11,514 bases of DNA, taken from positions 1-11,514 of the forward strand of contig JANTHA010000042.1 in NCBI GenBank assembly GCA_024762625.1, read 5' to 3'. The translations under genes were made by a program, and so were the position numbers. Positions 6,021 through 11,514 of the stretch are shown one piece after another (the stretch's first letter is position 1; the number at the start of each line of letters is the position of its first letter). The stretch comes from Thiotrichaceae bacterium (GTDB lineage Bacteria; Pseudomonadota; Gammaproteobacteria; Thiotrichales; Thiotrichaceae). A model generated the notes under the pieces. That model did no database searches and was not told the origin of the DNA. It saw only the letters and a list, made by a program, of their open reading frames with translations.

Positions 6021-8139
6021 ATACAGTTGCATAGGCTTCCGCATGTTTTATCCAGCGTTTAATCAGAGGCTCTACATTTTCAGGGTATTTTTCCAGAATG
6101 AGTTGTGCGGCCTGTTGCACAGGTTTCAGTAGATGCTGATCGCGTATAATATCGGCAATCTGAAACTGAAGTTCCCCGGTCTGGCGGGTGCCGAAGACTT
6201 CGCCCGGGCCGCGTATTTCCAGATCAATTTTTGCAATTTCAAAACCGTCGTTGCTGTTACGCAAGGCTTCGAGTCGTTTGCGCGCATTTTGAGATAATGG
6301 CGTCTGATACATCAACACGCAAGAACTGGCCAGGCTGCCGCGACCAACGCGTCCGCGTAGCTGGTGCAGCTGCGCCAGTCCCAGGCGTTCTGCATTTTCA
6401 ATCACCATCAGGGAGGCGTTGGGAACATCAACGCCCACTTCGATCACGGTGGTGGCGACCAGTAGATTGATATCGCCGCGTTTGAAGTCCTTCATCACCG
6501 CCTCTTTTTCATCCGGCTTCATGCGACCATGAACCAGACCGATATTCAAGCCGGGCAGGGCCTCTTTCAATAGCTCCCAGGTTTCTTCGGCGTTCTGGCA
6601 TTGCAACGCCTCTGATTCTTCAATCAGGGTGCAAACCCAATAGACTTGCGCGCCATCAGCGCATACGTCATTGATGCGATCAATGATTTCAGCGCGGCGC
6701 GCATTATTAATCACCACGGTTTTGATCGGCGTTCGCCCAGGCGGCAGTTCATCGATAAGGGAATAATCCATGTCGGCGTAGGTGGTCATGGCGAGTGTGC
6801 GCGGAATCGGCGTCGCGGTCATAATCAGTTGATGCGGATAATAATCTTTTCTTCCTTGTTGTTGGCGACCTTTTCCAAGTAGCGATAAGCGTTGATCAAC
6901 GCCAAAGCGGTGTTGCTCGTCGATTATCACCAGCCCCAGTTTTGCAAATTTAACCTCATTTTGAAACAGCGCGTGGGTGCCAATGCTTAAATGGCTCGTT
7001 CCAAGTGCGATAGCGTCCAGCGCGGCGCGTCTTTCGACGGTTTTTTGTTTGCCTGAAACCAGCGTAACCGTAAGGCCCAGGGGCTCCAGCCAGCTATAAA
7101 AGCTTTTGTAATGTTGCTCTGCAAGTATTTCGGTCGGCGCCATAATGGCTGCCTGAAAGCCCGCTTCTATGGCGCTTAGGGCCGCTGCGGCTGCAACCAG
7201 TGTTTTGCCGGAACCTACATCCCCCTGCACCAGCCGGTTCATCGGCCAGGCCTGGGCGAGATCGTCCTGTATTTCATTAATAACCCGCTGTTGCGCCCGG
7301 GTCAGGCTGAAAGGCAGGGAATCCAGCAAGCGCTGGACATAGCTGCTTTTAGCGTATTGATCCGCTTGCAAGAGAACGCCTCTTTTTTTCTTTGCCTGTT
7401 CACGTAATTTTCTCAGGCTTAAATGGTGTGCAAGCAATTCTTCAAAGATCAAGCGGTGTTGCGACGGATGCCTGCTTTGCAATAACTGCTCAACTGATAA
7501 ATCCGGCGTGGGACGATGTAATAGTTGCAATGCCTGTTGCAAGTCTGATAATTGGTATTTAGCCGCTATTTCGTTCGGGATCAGGTCATCCAGGGTATGG
7601 CTAAGGGCAAGCGCTTCATCGGTGAGGCGCAACAGGGAGCGTTGCTGCAGCCCTTTGGTCGCTGGATAAATGGGCGTCAGGGCGTCTTTAAGCACCGGCG
7701 GTTTGGCGCCATCGCGGAGGATGCGGTATTCCGGGTGCACCATTTCGAGTGTTTTTGGTCCGGCGCGCACTTCGCCGAAACAGGAGACTGTGACGCCGCG
7801 TTTCAGGTCTTTTTGCTGGGCGTTGCTAAAATAGAAAAATCGCAAAGTGATCATGCCGCTTTGATCCGACAGGGTGCAGATCATCATGCGTCGTCCACGG
7901 TAGACAATTTCGGAATGTTCCACCACGCCCTGGATCATCGCCTCCTGACCATGGCGCAAACCGCCAATGGGATGCAGCCGGGTGCGATCCTGATATCGCA
8001 GGGGCAAGTGAAACAGTAAATCCTGGATGCGCTCAATACCGATCTTTTGCAGGTTTTCGGACATTTTCGGGCCAACTCCCTTAAGTTCGCTGACTGGGTT
8101 TTGTAATGAATCGCGATGTGAAGGGTGCTTGCTATCCAC
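6019..8139 (-). CDS. recG: ATP-dependent DNA helicase RecG
   Basis: This 706-residue protein (E. coli RecG has 693) remodels stalled replication forks and drives branch migration of Holliday junctions. The N-terminal wedge region begins with LKGVGPKMSENLQKIGI and LLFHLPLRYQDRT, which match E. coli closely. An OB-fold follows. Then come the superfamily 2 helicase motifs: GDVGSGKT (306-313, ATP binding), DEQHRFG (407-413, motif II), MTATPIPRTLA (motif III) and QLRGRVGRG (593-601, motif VI). The C-terminal TRG region includes RGPGEVFGTRQTGE. The start used is GTG at 8137-8139, which gives about 18 residues before the conserved LKGVG. No strong ribosome-binding site is visible, but the stop of plsY is only 3 bases away, so coupled translation is likely. 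All motifs are intact. Confidence 0.96.
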   Translation of the reverse strand: MDSKHPSHRDSLQNPVSELKGVGPKMSENLQKIGIERIQDLLFHLPLRYQDRTRLHPIGGLRHGQEAMIQGVVEHSEIVYRGRRMMICTLSDQSGMITLRFFYFSNAQQKDLKRGVTVSCFGEVRAGPKTLEMVHPEYRILRDGAKPPVLKDALTPIYPATKGLQQRSLLRLTDEALALSHTLDDLIPNEIAAKYQLSDLQQALQLLHRPTPDLSVEQLLQSRHPSQHRLIFEELLAHHLSLRKLREQAKKKRGVLLQADQYAKSSYVQRLLDSLPFSLTRAQQRVINEIQDDLAQAWPMNRLVQGDVGSGKTLVAAAAALSAIEAGFQAAIMAPTEILAEQHYKSFYSWLEPLGLTVTLVSGKQKTVERRAALDAIALGTSHLSIGTHALFQNEVKFAKLGLVIIDEQHRFGVDQRLSLLGKGRQQQGRKDYYPHQLIMTATPIPRTLAMTTYADMDYSLIDELPPGRTPIKTVVINNARRAEIIDRINDVCADGAQVYWVCTLIEESEALQCQNAEETWELLKEALPGLNIGLVHGRMKPDEKEAVMKDFKRGDINLLVATTVIEVGVDVPNASLMVIENAERLGLAQLHQLRGRVGRGSLASSCVLMYQTPLSQNARKRLEALRNSNDGFEIAKIDLEIRGPGEVFGTRQTGELQFQIADIIRDQHLLKPVQQAAQLILEKYPENVEPLIKRWIKHAEAYATV

Positions 8140-8142
8140 GGT

Positions 8143-8727
8143 TTATTTTTTTGAGATTTTGCCTTCGGTTCCGTTCAGTATGTTGCGGATATTGGATCGG
8201 TGTCGCCAGTAAATCAGCGCTGTAATTATCCATAAACCCATAAACAACGGCAACGAATCTGTCGCCAAATAAAAATAAACAGGCGCCAGTAAGGTTGCGA
8301 CCAGGGCTGACAGTGACGAAATATTAAAGACGAACGCCATCGCCAGCCAGGTCGCCAGCACGGTCAGCCCGATCAGTGGTTGTAAACCGAGATAGACGCC
8401 CATGGCTGTCGCCACGCCCTTGCCGCCCTTGAAGCCATAAAATACCGGATACACATGACCAAGAAGCGCTGCGCCGCCGATGATAACCAGCCAGCCCCAG
8501 TCCAGACCGAGCGCATGGCCAATCGCGACCGGAATCAAGCCTTTAAGCGAATCGCCCAGCAAGGTGAAAATGGCGGCTTGTTTGCCTGCATGACGCAGTA
8601 CATTGGTTGCGCCGGGATTTTTTGAGCCTACCGTGCGAGGATCTGGTTTTCCCAGCAGTTTGCAGCTGATGATGGCGGCTGAAACAGAGCCAATAAAGTA
8701 GGCGAGAATTACGAGAAAATAGGGCAT
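8143..8727 (-). CDS. plsY: Acyl-phosphate:glycerol-3-phosphate acyltransferase PlsY
   Basis: PlsY transfers an acyl chain from acyl-phosphate to glycerol-3-phosphate, the first step of phospholipid synthesis, in the inner membrane. From ATG at 8725-8727 the protein has 194 residues, similar to E. coli (about 205), with around five membrane helices. All three signature loops are visible: GSKNPGATNVLR, GHVYPVFYGFKGGKGVAT and, near the end, WRHRSNIRNILNGTEGK. A TTG three codons upstream (8734-8736) is possible, but the ATG fits better because the chain then begins MPYFLVILAYFIGS, close to known N-termini. The ribosome-binding site is weak. It lies 3 bases before recG and diverges from bioH. Confidence 0.95.
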   Translation of the reverse strand: MPYFLVILAYFIGSVSAAIISCKLLGKPDPRTVGSKNPGATNVLRHAGKQAAIFTLLGDSLKGLIPVAIGHALGLDWGWLVIIGGAALLGHVYPVFYGFKGGKGVATAMGVYLGLQPLIGLTVLATWLAMAFVFNISSLSALVATLLAPVYFYLATDSLPLFMGLWIITALIYWRHRSNIRNILNGTEGKISKK

Positions 8728-8757
8728 TATTAGCAATCTGGCAAAGCGCTTTCAAAT

Positions 8758-8785
8758 TTGAGGGGGCTAGTTTATCAAATAGATG
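8758..8785 (+). promoter_or_regulatory. Possible bioH promoter
   Basis: TTGAGG (8758-8763) and TAGATG (8780-8785) are 16 bases apart in the 63-base gap between divergent plsY and bioH. Initiation would fall near 8791, the bioH ATG itself, giving a leaderless or very short leader. I found no palindromic site resembling the BirA operator of bio operons. Confidence 0.25.
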
Positions 8786-8790
8786 TATTA

Positions 8791-9567
8791 ATGAGTGAAC
8801 TTATTGTAAAAACTTCAGGGCGTGGAGAAGCTTTGCTGGCCTTGCATGGCTGGGGTATGAATTCGCGGGTCTGGGAACCGGTGCGCGAGGCGCTGGAATC
8901 GCGCTTTGAGGTCAGCTGGCTGGATCTTCCGGGCCATGGCGTGAACCGGGATGTGGAAGCCGGATCAATGGATGCGCTGATTCAACGGGTTTTAAATGCA
9001 ATGCCGAAAGAATCGCATCTGTTAGGCTGGTCACTGGGCGGGTTGATTGCTCAACAACTGGCGCAACAACAGCCCGCAAGCATTAAATCCTTATCGCTAA
9101 TCGCCAGCACGCCGCGTTTTTCGCAAGCGGGTGACTGGCCGAATGCGATGTCGCAAGACGTGTTGGCGCAATTTTCATCCCGCTTGAAACAGGATTTTGA
9201 TGGGACGCTGAAACGTTTTATCGCTTTACAGTTCATGGGAATTAAAAATAGTAAAACAATCCAGCGTGAGCTGATCTCGGAGATTTTACAGAACAGACCC
9301 AGTCAGGCGGCGCTGGAACTCGGGCTTGAGCTATTGCGGCATTGTGATTTCAGGCAATCCACATTTACAATGCCAACTCACTGGATGCTCGGTGGAAAAG
9401 ATCGACTTGTGCCTGTGGCGGTGGTTGATGATATAAAAAAACTGCGCCCAAAAGATACAATCACAGTCATTGAAGCAGCCGGACATGCGCCGTTCATCAG
9501 TCACCCTCAAGCTTTTACCGAGGCGCTCTTCGAATTTATTAAAAAACAGGATTGCCATGCTCGATAA
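8791..9567 (+). CDS. bioH: Pimeloyl-ACP methyl ester carboxylesterase BioH
   Basis: BioH hydrolyses the methyl ester of pimeloyl-ACP in the cytoplasm, ending the BioC-protected chain extension and releasing pimeloyl-ACP for biotin ring assembly. The 258-residue protein (E. coli 256) is an alpha/beta hydrolase. LHGWGMNSRVW supplies the oxyanion-hole region, GWSLGG contains the nucleophile Ser81, GGKDRLVP contains Asp204 and GHAPFISHP contains His232, close to E. coli Ser82, Asp207 and His235. ATG at 8791 was chosen because SELIVKTSGRG then aligns with the E. coli N-terminus. No clear ribosome-binding site precedes it; AGGGGG at 8761-8766 is too far away. The end overlaps bioC by 11 bases, so the pair is translationally linked. 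Confidence 0.94.
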   Translation: MSELIVKTSGRGEALLALHGWGMNSRVWEPVREALESRFEVSWLDLPGHGVNRDVEAGSMDALIQRVLNAMPKESHLLGWSLGGLIAQQLAQQQPASIKSLSLIASTPRFSQAGDWPNAMSQDVLAQFSSRLKQDFDGTLKRFIALQFMGIKNSKTIQRELISEILQNRPSQAALELGLELLRHCDFRQSTFTMPTHWMLGGKDRLVPVAVVDDIKKLRPKDTITVIEAAGHAPFISHPQAFTEALFEFIKKQDCHAR

Positions 9568-10405
9568 TCAGCTGGATAAAAACAGCGTGCGCCGGCATTT
9601 TGAGCGCGCCGCAAACAGTTACGATGCAGCCGCTATTTTGCAAAAGGAAATTGCGCGCCGTCTCGCTTCACGACTGGACTATATCAAACTGACGCCCCAA
9701 CGCGCGCTGGACGTAGGCAGCGGCACCGGTTTTATTACGACTGACTTGTTAAACCGATACCCGAAATCATCCATCATTTCACTGGATCTGGCGCTCAACA
9801 TGGCAAGGAAAAGCAGCCAGTGCGGCCGTTGGTTGCGCAGGCCCCAGGTGGTTTGCGCCGATGCAGAGCACCTGCCCATCAAGGCGGAAAGTGTTGATCT
9901 GATTATATCCAGCCTGATGTTGCAGTGGAGTAATGATCTCGATAATGTCTTTGGCGGCTTTCATGCGGCGCTTGCGCCCGGCGGTTTGCTGCTGTTCGCA
10001 AGCTTTGGCCCGGATACGCTCATGGAAGTGCGCGAAAGCTGGGCAAAAGTGGATGACCTGCCTCATGCCAGTGAATTTGCCGATATGCATGATATCGGGG
10101 ATAGCCTGCTGCAAGCCGGTTTTATTGACCCCGTCACCGATATGGAGGTCATCACCATGACCTACGCCAGCGTGCGCCAACTAATGCGCGATATCAAGCA
10201 AATCGGCGCAAGCAATTCCATGGCGAATCGTCAAAAAGGCTTAATGGGCAAACAAAAACTGAGCGCCTTTGAACAGGCGTATGAACAATTTAAAACAACG
10301 GATGGACTCTATCCGGCAAGCTGGGAAATTATCTATGGACACGCCTGGGTTGGTGAAGGCGTAAAAACGAAGGATTTCAAGGGCATTTCGATTCATACCA
10401 TGTAA
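9557..10405 (+). CDS. bioC: Malonyl-ACP O-methyltransferase BioC
   Basis: BioC uses S-adenosylmethionine to methylate the free carboxyl of malonyl-ACP, letting fatty-acid enzymes build the pimeloyl chain. The 282-residue protein has the BioC start (VRRHFERAANSYDAAAILQKE), the SAM-binding motif ALDVGSGTGF (50-59), an acidic residue at the end of strand two (D77 in ISLDLALNMA) and LIISSLMLQW for motif IV. The end contains LYPASWEIIYGHAW, typical of BioC. ATG at 9557 is preceded by AGGA 5 bases upstream and overlaps the end of bioH; an earlier in-frame start at 9470 lies deep in bioH and is rejected. The last 12 codons or so include a 30-base stretch repeated perfectly at 11283-11312. No bioD, bioB, bioF or bioA is visible nearby. 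Confidence 0.95.
   Translation: MLDNQLDKNSVRRHFERAANSYDAAAILQKEIARRLASRLDYIKLTPQRALDVGSGTGFITTDLLNRYPKSSIISLDLALNMARKSSQCGRWLRRPQVVCADAEHLPIKAESVDLIISSLMLQWSNDLDNVFGGFHAALAPGGLLLFASFGPDTLMEVRESWAKVDDLPHASEFADMHDIGDSLLQAGFIDPVTDMEVITMTYASVRQLMRDIKQIGASNSMANRQKGLMGKQKLSAFEQAYEQFKTTDGLYPASWEIIYGHAWVGEGVKTKDFKGISIHTM
10370..10399 (+). repeat. 30-base direct repeat, copy 1 (bioC 3' end)
   Basis: This stretch encodes KDFKGISIHT at the end of bioC. It is identical at all 30 positions to 11283-11312, 913 bases downstream. Identity stops abruptly on both sides, at the base after 10399 and the base before 10370. Confidence 0.9.
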
Positions 10406-10415
10406 GATTCCATTT

Positions 10416-10444
10416 TTTTATTCATTTTTTCAATATGCTAGAAT
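10416..10444 (+). promoter_or_regulatory. Extended -10 promoter for the PIN-domain gene
   Basis: TAGAAT at 10439-10444 is preceded by TGC, an extended -10 element, and 17 bases upstream is a poor -35 (TTTTTA). Transcription would begin near 10451, about 25 bases before the ATG at 10476. The AT-rich stretch 10406-10475 has no other notable content. Confidence 0.4.
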
Positions 10445-10475
10445 GACAATCCAAATAAAATAATCGAAGGTAGCG

Positions 10476-10910
10476 ATGAGAGTTTATCTTGATAACTGTA
10501 TATTTAACCGGCCTTTTGATGACCAGGGTTCCATACGCATAAGACTGGAAACTGAAGCAAAGTTATTTATCCAGGATAAAATTAGAAATGACAAGATAGA
10601 ATTAATATGGTCATATATACTAGAGTTTGAGAACTTTCATAATCCACATGATGAGAGGAGGAGCACCATCATCAAGTGGAAGAATTTAGCATCTCTTGAT
10701 ATTTCAGAGTCTCCCGAACTTCTTGCAAATGCAAGGGCTTTAGCTGATTTTGGCGCTAAAGCAAAAGATGCCCTGCATGTTGCAGCCGCCATTGAAGGCA
10801 AGGCAAATTTTTTTCTCACGACAGATGATAAATTACTTTCGATAGTCAAAAAAAGTCAAATGATTCAGGCTATGAATCCTTTAGATTACATTATGGTATT
10901 GGAAAAATGA
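10476..10910 (+). CDS. PIN-domain protein, probable toxin RNase
   Basis: This 144-residue protein has the acidic residues expected of a PIN nuclease: D6 in VYLDNCIFN, E50 (or E52) in WSYILEFEN, D98 in AKDALHVAAA and D117 in FLTTDDKLL. Such proteins are Mg-dependent RNases, often toxins in VapBC-like pairs. The N-terminal LDNCIFNRPFDDQ and RIRLETEAKLF mark a subgroup I recall mostly from cyanobacteria and some gammaproteobacteria. AAGG at 10467-10470 lies 5 bases before the ATG. The stop overlaps the next gene's ATG by 4 bases. The gene is visibly more AT-rich than bioC, bioH and recG, which suggests acquisition. Nuclease fold is confident; toxin activity is inference. Confidence 0.8.
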   Translation: MRVYLDNCIFNRPFDDQGSIRIRLETEAKLFIQDKIRNDKIELIWSYILEFENFHNPHDERRSTIIKWKNLASLDISESPELLANARALADFGAKAKDALHVAAAIEGKANFFLTTDDKLLSIVKKSQMIQAMNPLDYIMVLEK

Positions 10911-11128
10911 CAACCACAATTTCTGATAATGAAATAAAGCTGCAAGGTCTTGACGCCTTGATAAATTCTTTAGGCGAAGTTGAGGCTGAGCGCTTCATCA
11001 GCTTAATATTAAGGCAGCCTTTTGACTATACAGAGTGGCAAAAAAAATTATGGCCTGATAAAAGCATTGAAGAAATAAGCACCATGGCCATGAATTATCG
11101 AAAGGAACAAGATAAACCTGAATGTTAA
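10907..11128 (+). CDS. Small partner of the PIN protein, candidate antitoxin
   Basis: This 73-residue protein starts at the ATG of an ATGA overlap with the PIN gene, so the two are translated together. It has no DNA-binding motif I can identify, unlike classical VapB antitoxins. The notable segment is VEAERFISLILRQPFDYTEW followed by KLWPDKSIEEISTMA, acidic and aromatic, with a predicted N-terminal helix. I recall similar small proteins next to this type of PIN protein in other bacteria, but cannot confirm this here. The order is toxin first, the reverse of most type II pairs. An antitoxin role is inferred from coupling and size only. Confidence 0.6.
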   Translation: MTTTISDNEIKLQGLDALINSLGEVEAERFISLILRQPFDYTEWQKKLWPDKSIEEISTMAMNYRKEQDKPEC

Positions 11129-11135
11129 TTATATT

Positions 11136-11148
11136 TAGCAGCTTGCTA
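11136..11148. other. Small stem-loop after the PIN module
   Basis: TAGCA, loop GCT, TGCTA forms a perfect 5-pair hairpin 8 bases after the partner gene's stop. No T-run follows, so a terminator role is weak. The rest of 11129-11258 holds a TATAAT at 11173-11178 without a good -35, and no gene that I can support. Confidence 0.25.
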
Positions 11149-11258
11149 GGGTTCTGCGCTAATAAATGGGTATATAATCAAGGAGAGACTCAGATTCACA
11201 ACCTCATCGCCGTATGAACAGACATGCTTAAACACTCAAGGCCTCAGCTCGTCGCTGC

Positions 11259-11318
11259 TGGGTCAGGGAGGGCATCAAAGTCAAGGATTTCAAGGGCATT
11301 TCGATTCATACCGCTTGA
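11259..11318 (+). pseudogene. bioC: Diverged remnant of the bioC 3' end
   Basis: In one frame these bases read WVREGIKVKDFKGISIHTA and a TGA stop, against WVGEGVKTKDFKGISIHTM at the end of intact bioC. Over the 54 bases from TGG to ACC, 45 are identical: only 15 of 24 in the first part, but 30 of 30 in the last. The final codon and stop differ (GCT TGA against ATG TAA). There is no start codon or BioC domain ahead of it in this frame, so it is a fragment. GTATGAACA at 11212-11220 also occurs in bioC (10279-10287), so the remnant may extend further left with a deletion of about 20 bases, but that is tentative. Confidence 0.75.
11283..11312 (+). repeat. 30-base direct repeat, copy 2 (bioC remnant)
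   Basis: This is identical to 10370-10399. The two copies bracket the PIN module, with 883 bases between them. Confidence 0.9.
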
Positions 11319-11343
11319 AACGCTTATCGTGAACTAATATCCA

Positions 11344-11514
11344 TTAAATCATTTTTCTGGCATACTTGACACAAGCCTGTTTGCAAACTAAAACCACTGT
11401 TAATAATAAAAAATAGCAAGCAATCCATATTAAATGGAATCGCACCGACAAAACAGGACGCATTATCAAGGTAACAACAGGCAACGACGGGGCAATAGGA
11501 ATAATCGGGGTAAT
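11344..11514 (-). CDS. Possible C-terminal end of a membrane protein, partial
   Basis: On the minus strand a frame is open from the window edge to a TAA at 11344-11346, giving 56 residues. Residues near the end (LIWIACYFLLLTVVLVCKQA) form a plausible membrane helix followed by a basic tail. No family is recognised, and AT-rich DNA often gives such hydrophobic frames by chance. It competes with a plus-strand frame and a plus-strand promoter candidate in the same stretch. Apart from this, I see no gene in 11319-11514. Confidence 0.2.
   Translation of the reverse strand: MTPIIPIAPSLPVVTLIMRPVLSVRFHLIWIACYFLLLTVVLVCKQACVKYARKMI
11366..11394 (+). promoter_or_regulatory. Sigma-70-like promoter reading out of the window
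   Basis: A perfect TTGACA (11366-11371) is followed after 17 bases by TAAAAC (11389-11394, 4 of 6 matches). It points right, towards sequence beyond the window. No target gene is visible with confidence. Confidence 0.4.

Noticed and set aside
8728..8736. TTG start for PlsY at 8736
   Set aside because: It is only three codons upstream of a suitable ATG at 8727, with no better ribosome-binding site.
8758..8790. TTG start for BioH at 8758
   Set aside because: The added residues have no counterpart in BioH and there is no ribosome-binding site before it.
9470..9556. Longer BioC N-terminus from an upstream start
   Set aside because: It would lie inside bioH, and the extra residues do not resemble BioC; ATG 9557 has a good ribosome-binding site and the expected N-terminus.
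11225..11338. Plus-strand 37-codon frame through the bioC remnant
   Set aside because: It reads the remnant out of the BioC frame, and the BioC-like frame explains the similarity.
11434..11514. Plus-strand frame from ATG 11434, open to the edge, rich in Arg, Asn and Gly
   Set aside because: Only 27 codons are visible, with no ribosome-binding site and low-complexity composition. It could be a gene start downstream of the promoter at 11366-11394, but the evidence is too thin.

Overview
The window looks like chromosomal DNA of a gammaproteobacterium. The plsY-recG pair and the linked bioH-bioC pair are arranged as expected in that class, and the proteins align by eye with the E. coli versions (BioH Ser/Asp/His triad, BioC class I methyltransferase motif, RecG helicase motifs). 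Most genes have moderate GC content. The right end is clearly more AT-rich. I cannot assign genus or species.

Layout. (1) Positions 1-1403: two divergent clusters of HupE/UreJ-type membrane proteins. Leftwards are a 187-residue HupE-like protein and the first 25 codons of a secreted protein; rightwards is a canonical HupE with a signal peptide and a GTG start. (2) Positions 1444-5589, all on the minus strand: an apparent four-gene phosphate operon, read pit, then a Na/Pi cotransporter with a PhoU-like tail, then a lysine-rich helical protein, then a receiver-like protein with Glu where the phosphorylated Asp would be. (3) Positions 5590-6018: a 429-base gap holding a degenerate array of nine 11-12 base repeats upstream of pit, a separate set of three 15-base repeats, and one tiny hydrophobic reading frame of doubtful status. 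(4) Positions 6019-8727, minus strand: recG and plsY with a 3-base gap. (5) Positions 8791-10405, plus strand: bioH and bioC, overlapping by 11 bases, which make and release the methyl-protected pimeloyl chain in biotin synthesis. (6) Positions 10406-11514: an AT-rich islet with a PIN-domain gene and a small partner gene overlapping by 4 bases (toxin-antitoxin-like), followed by a second, diverged copy of the last codons of bioC, then mostly non-coding sequence to the edge.

The parts most worth a second look are the islet bounded by two bioC 3' ends that share a perfect 30-base core, the 11-12 base repeat array in front of the phosphate operon, and the two uncharacterised small proteins at the end of that operon. 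No RNA gene, CRISPR array, transposase or integrase was seen.
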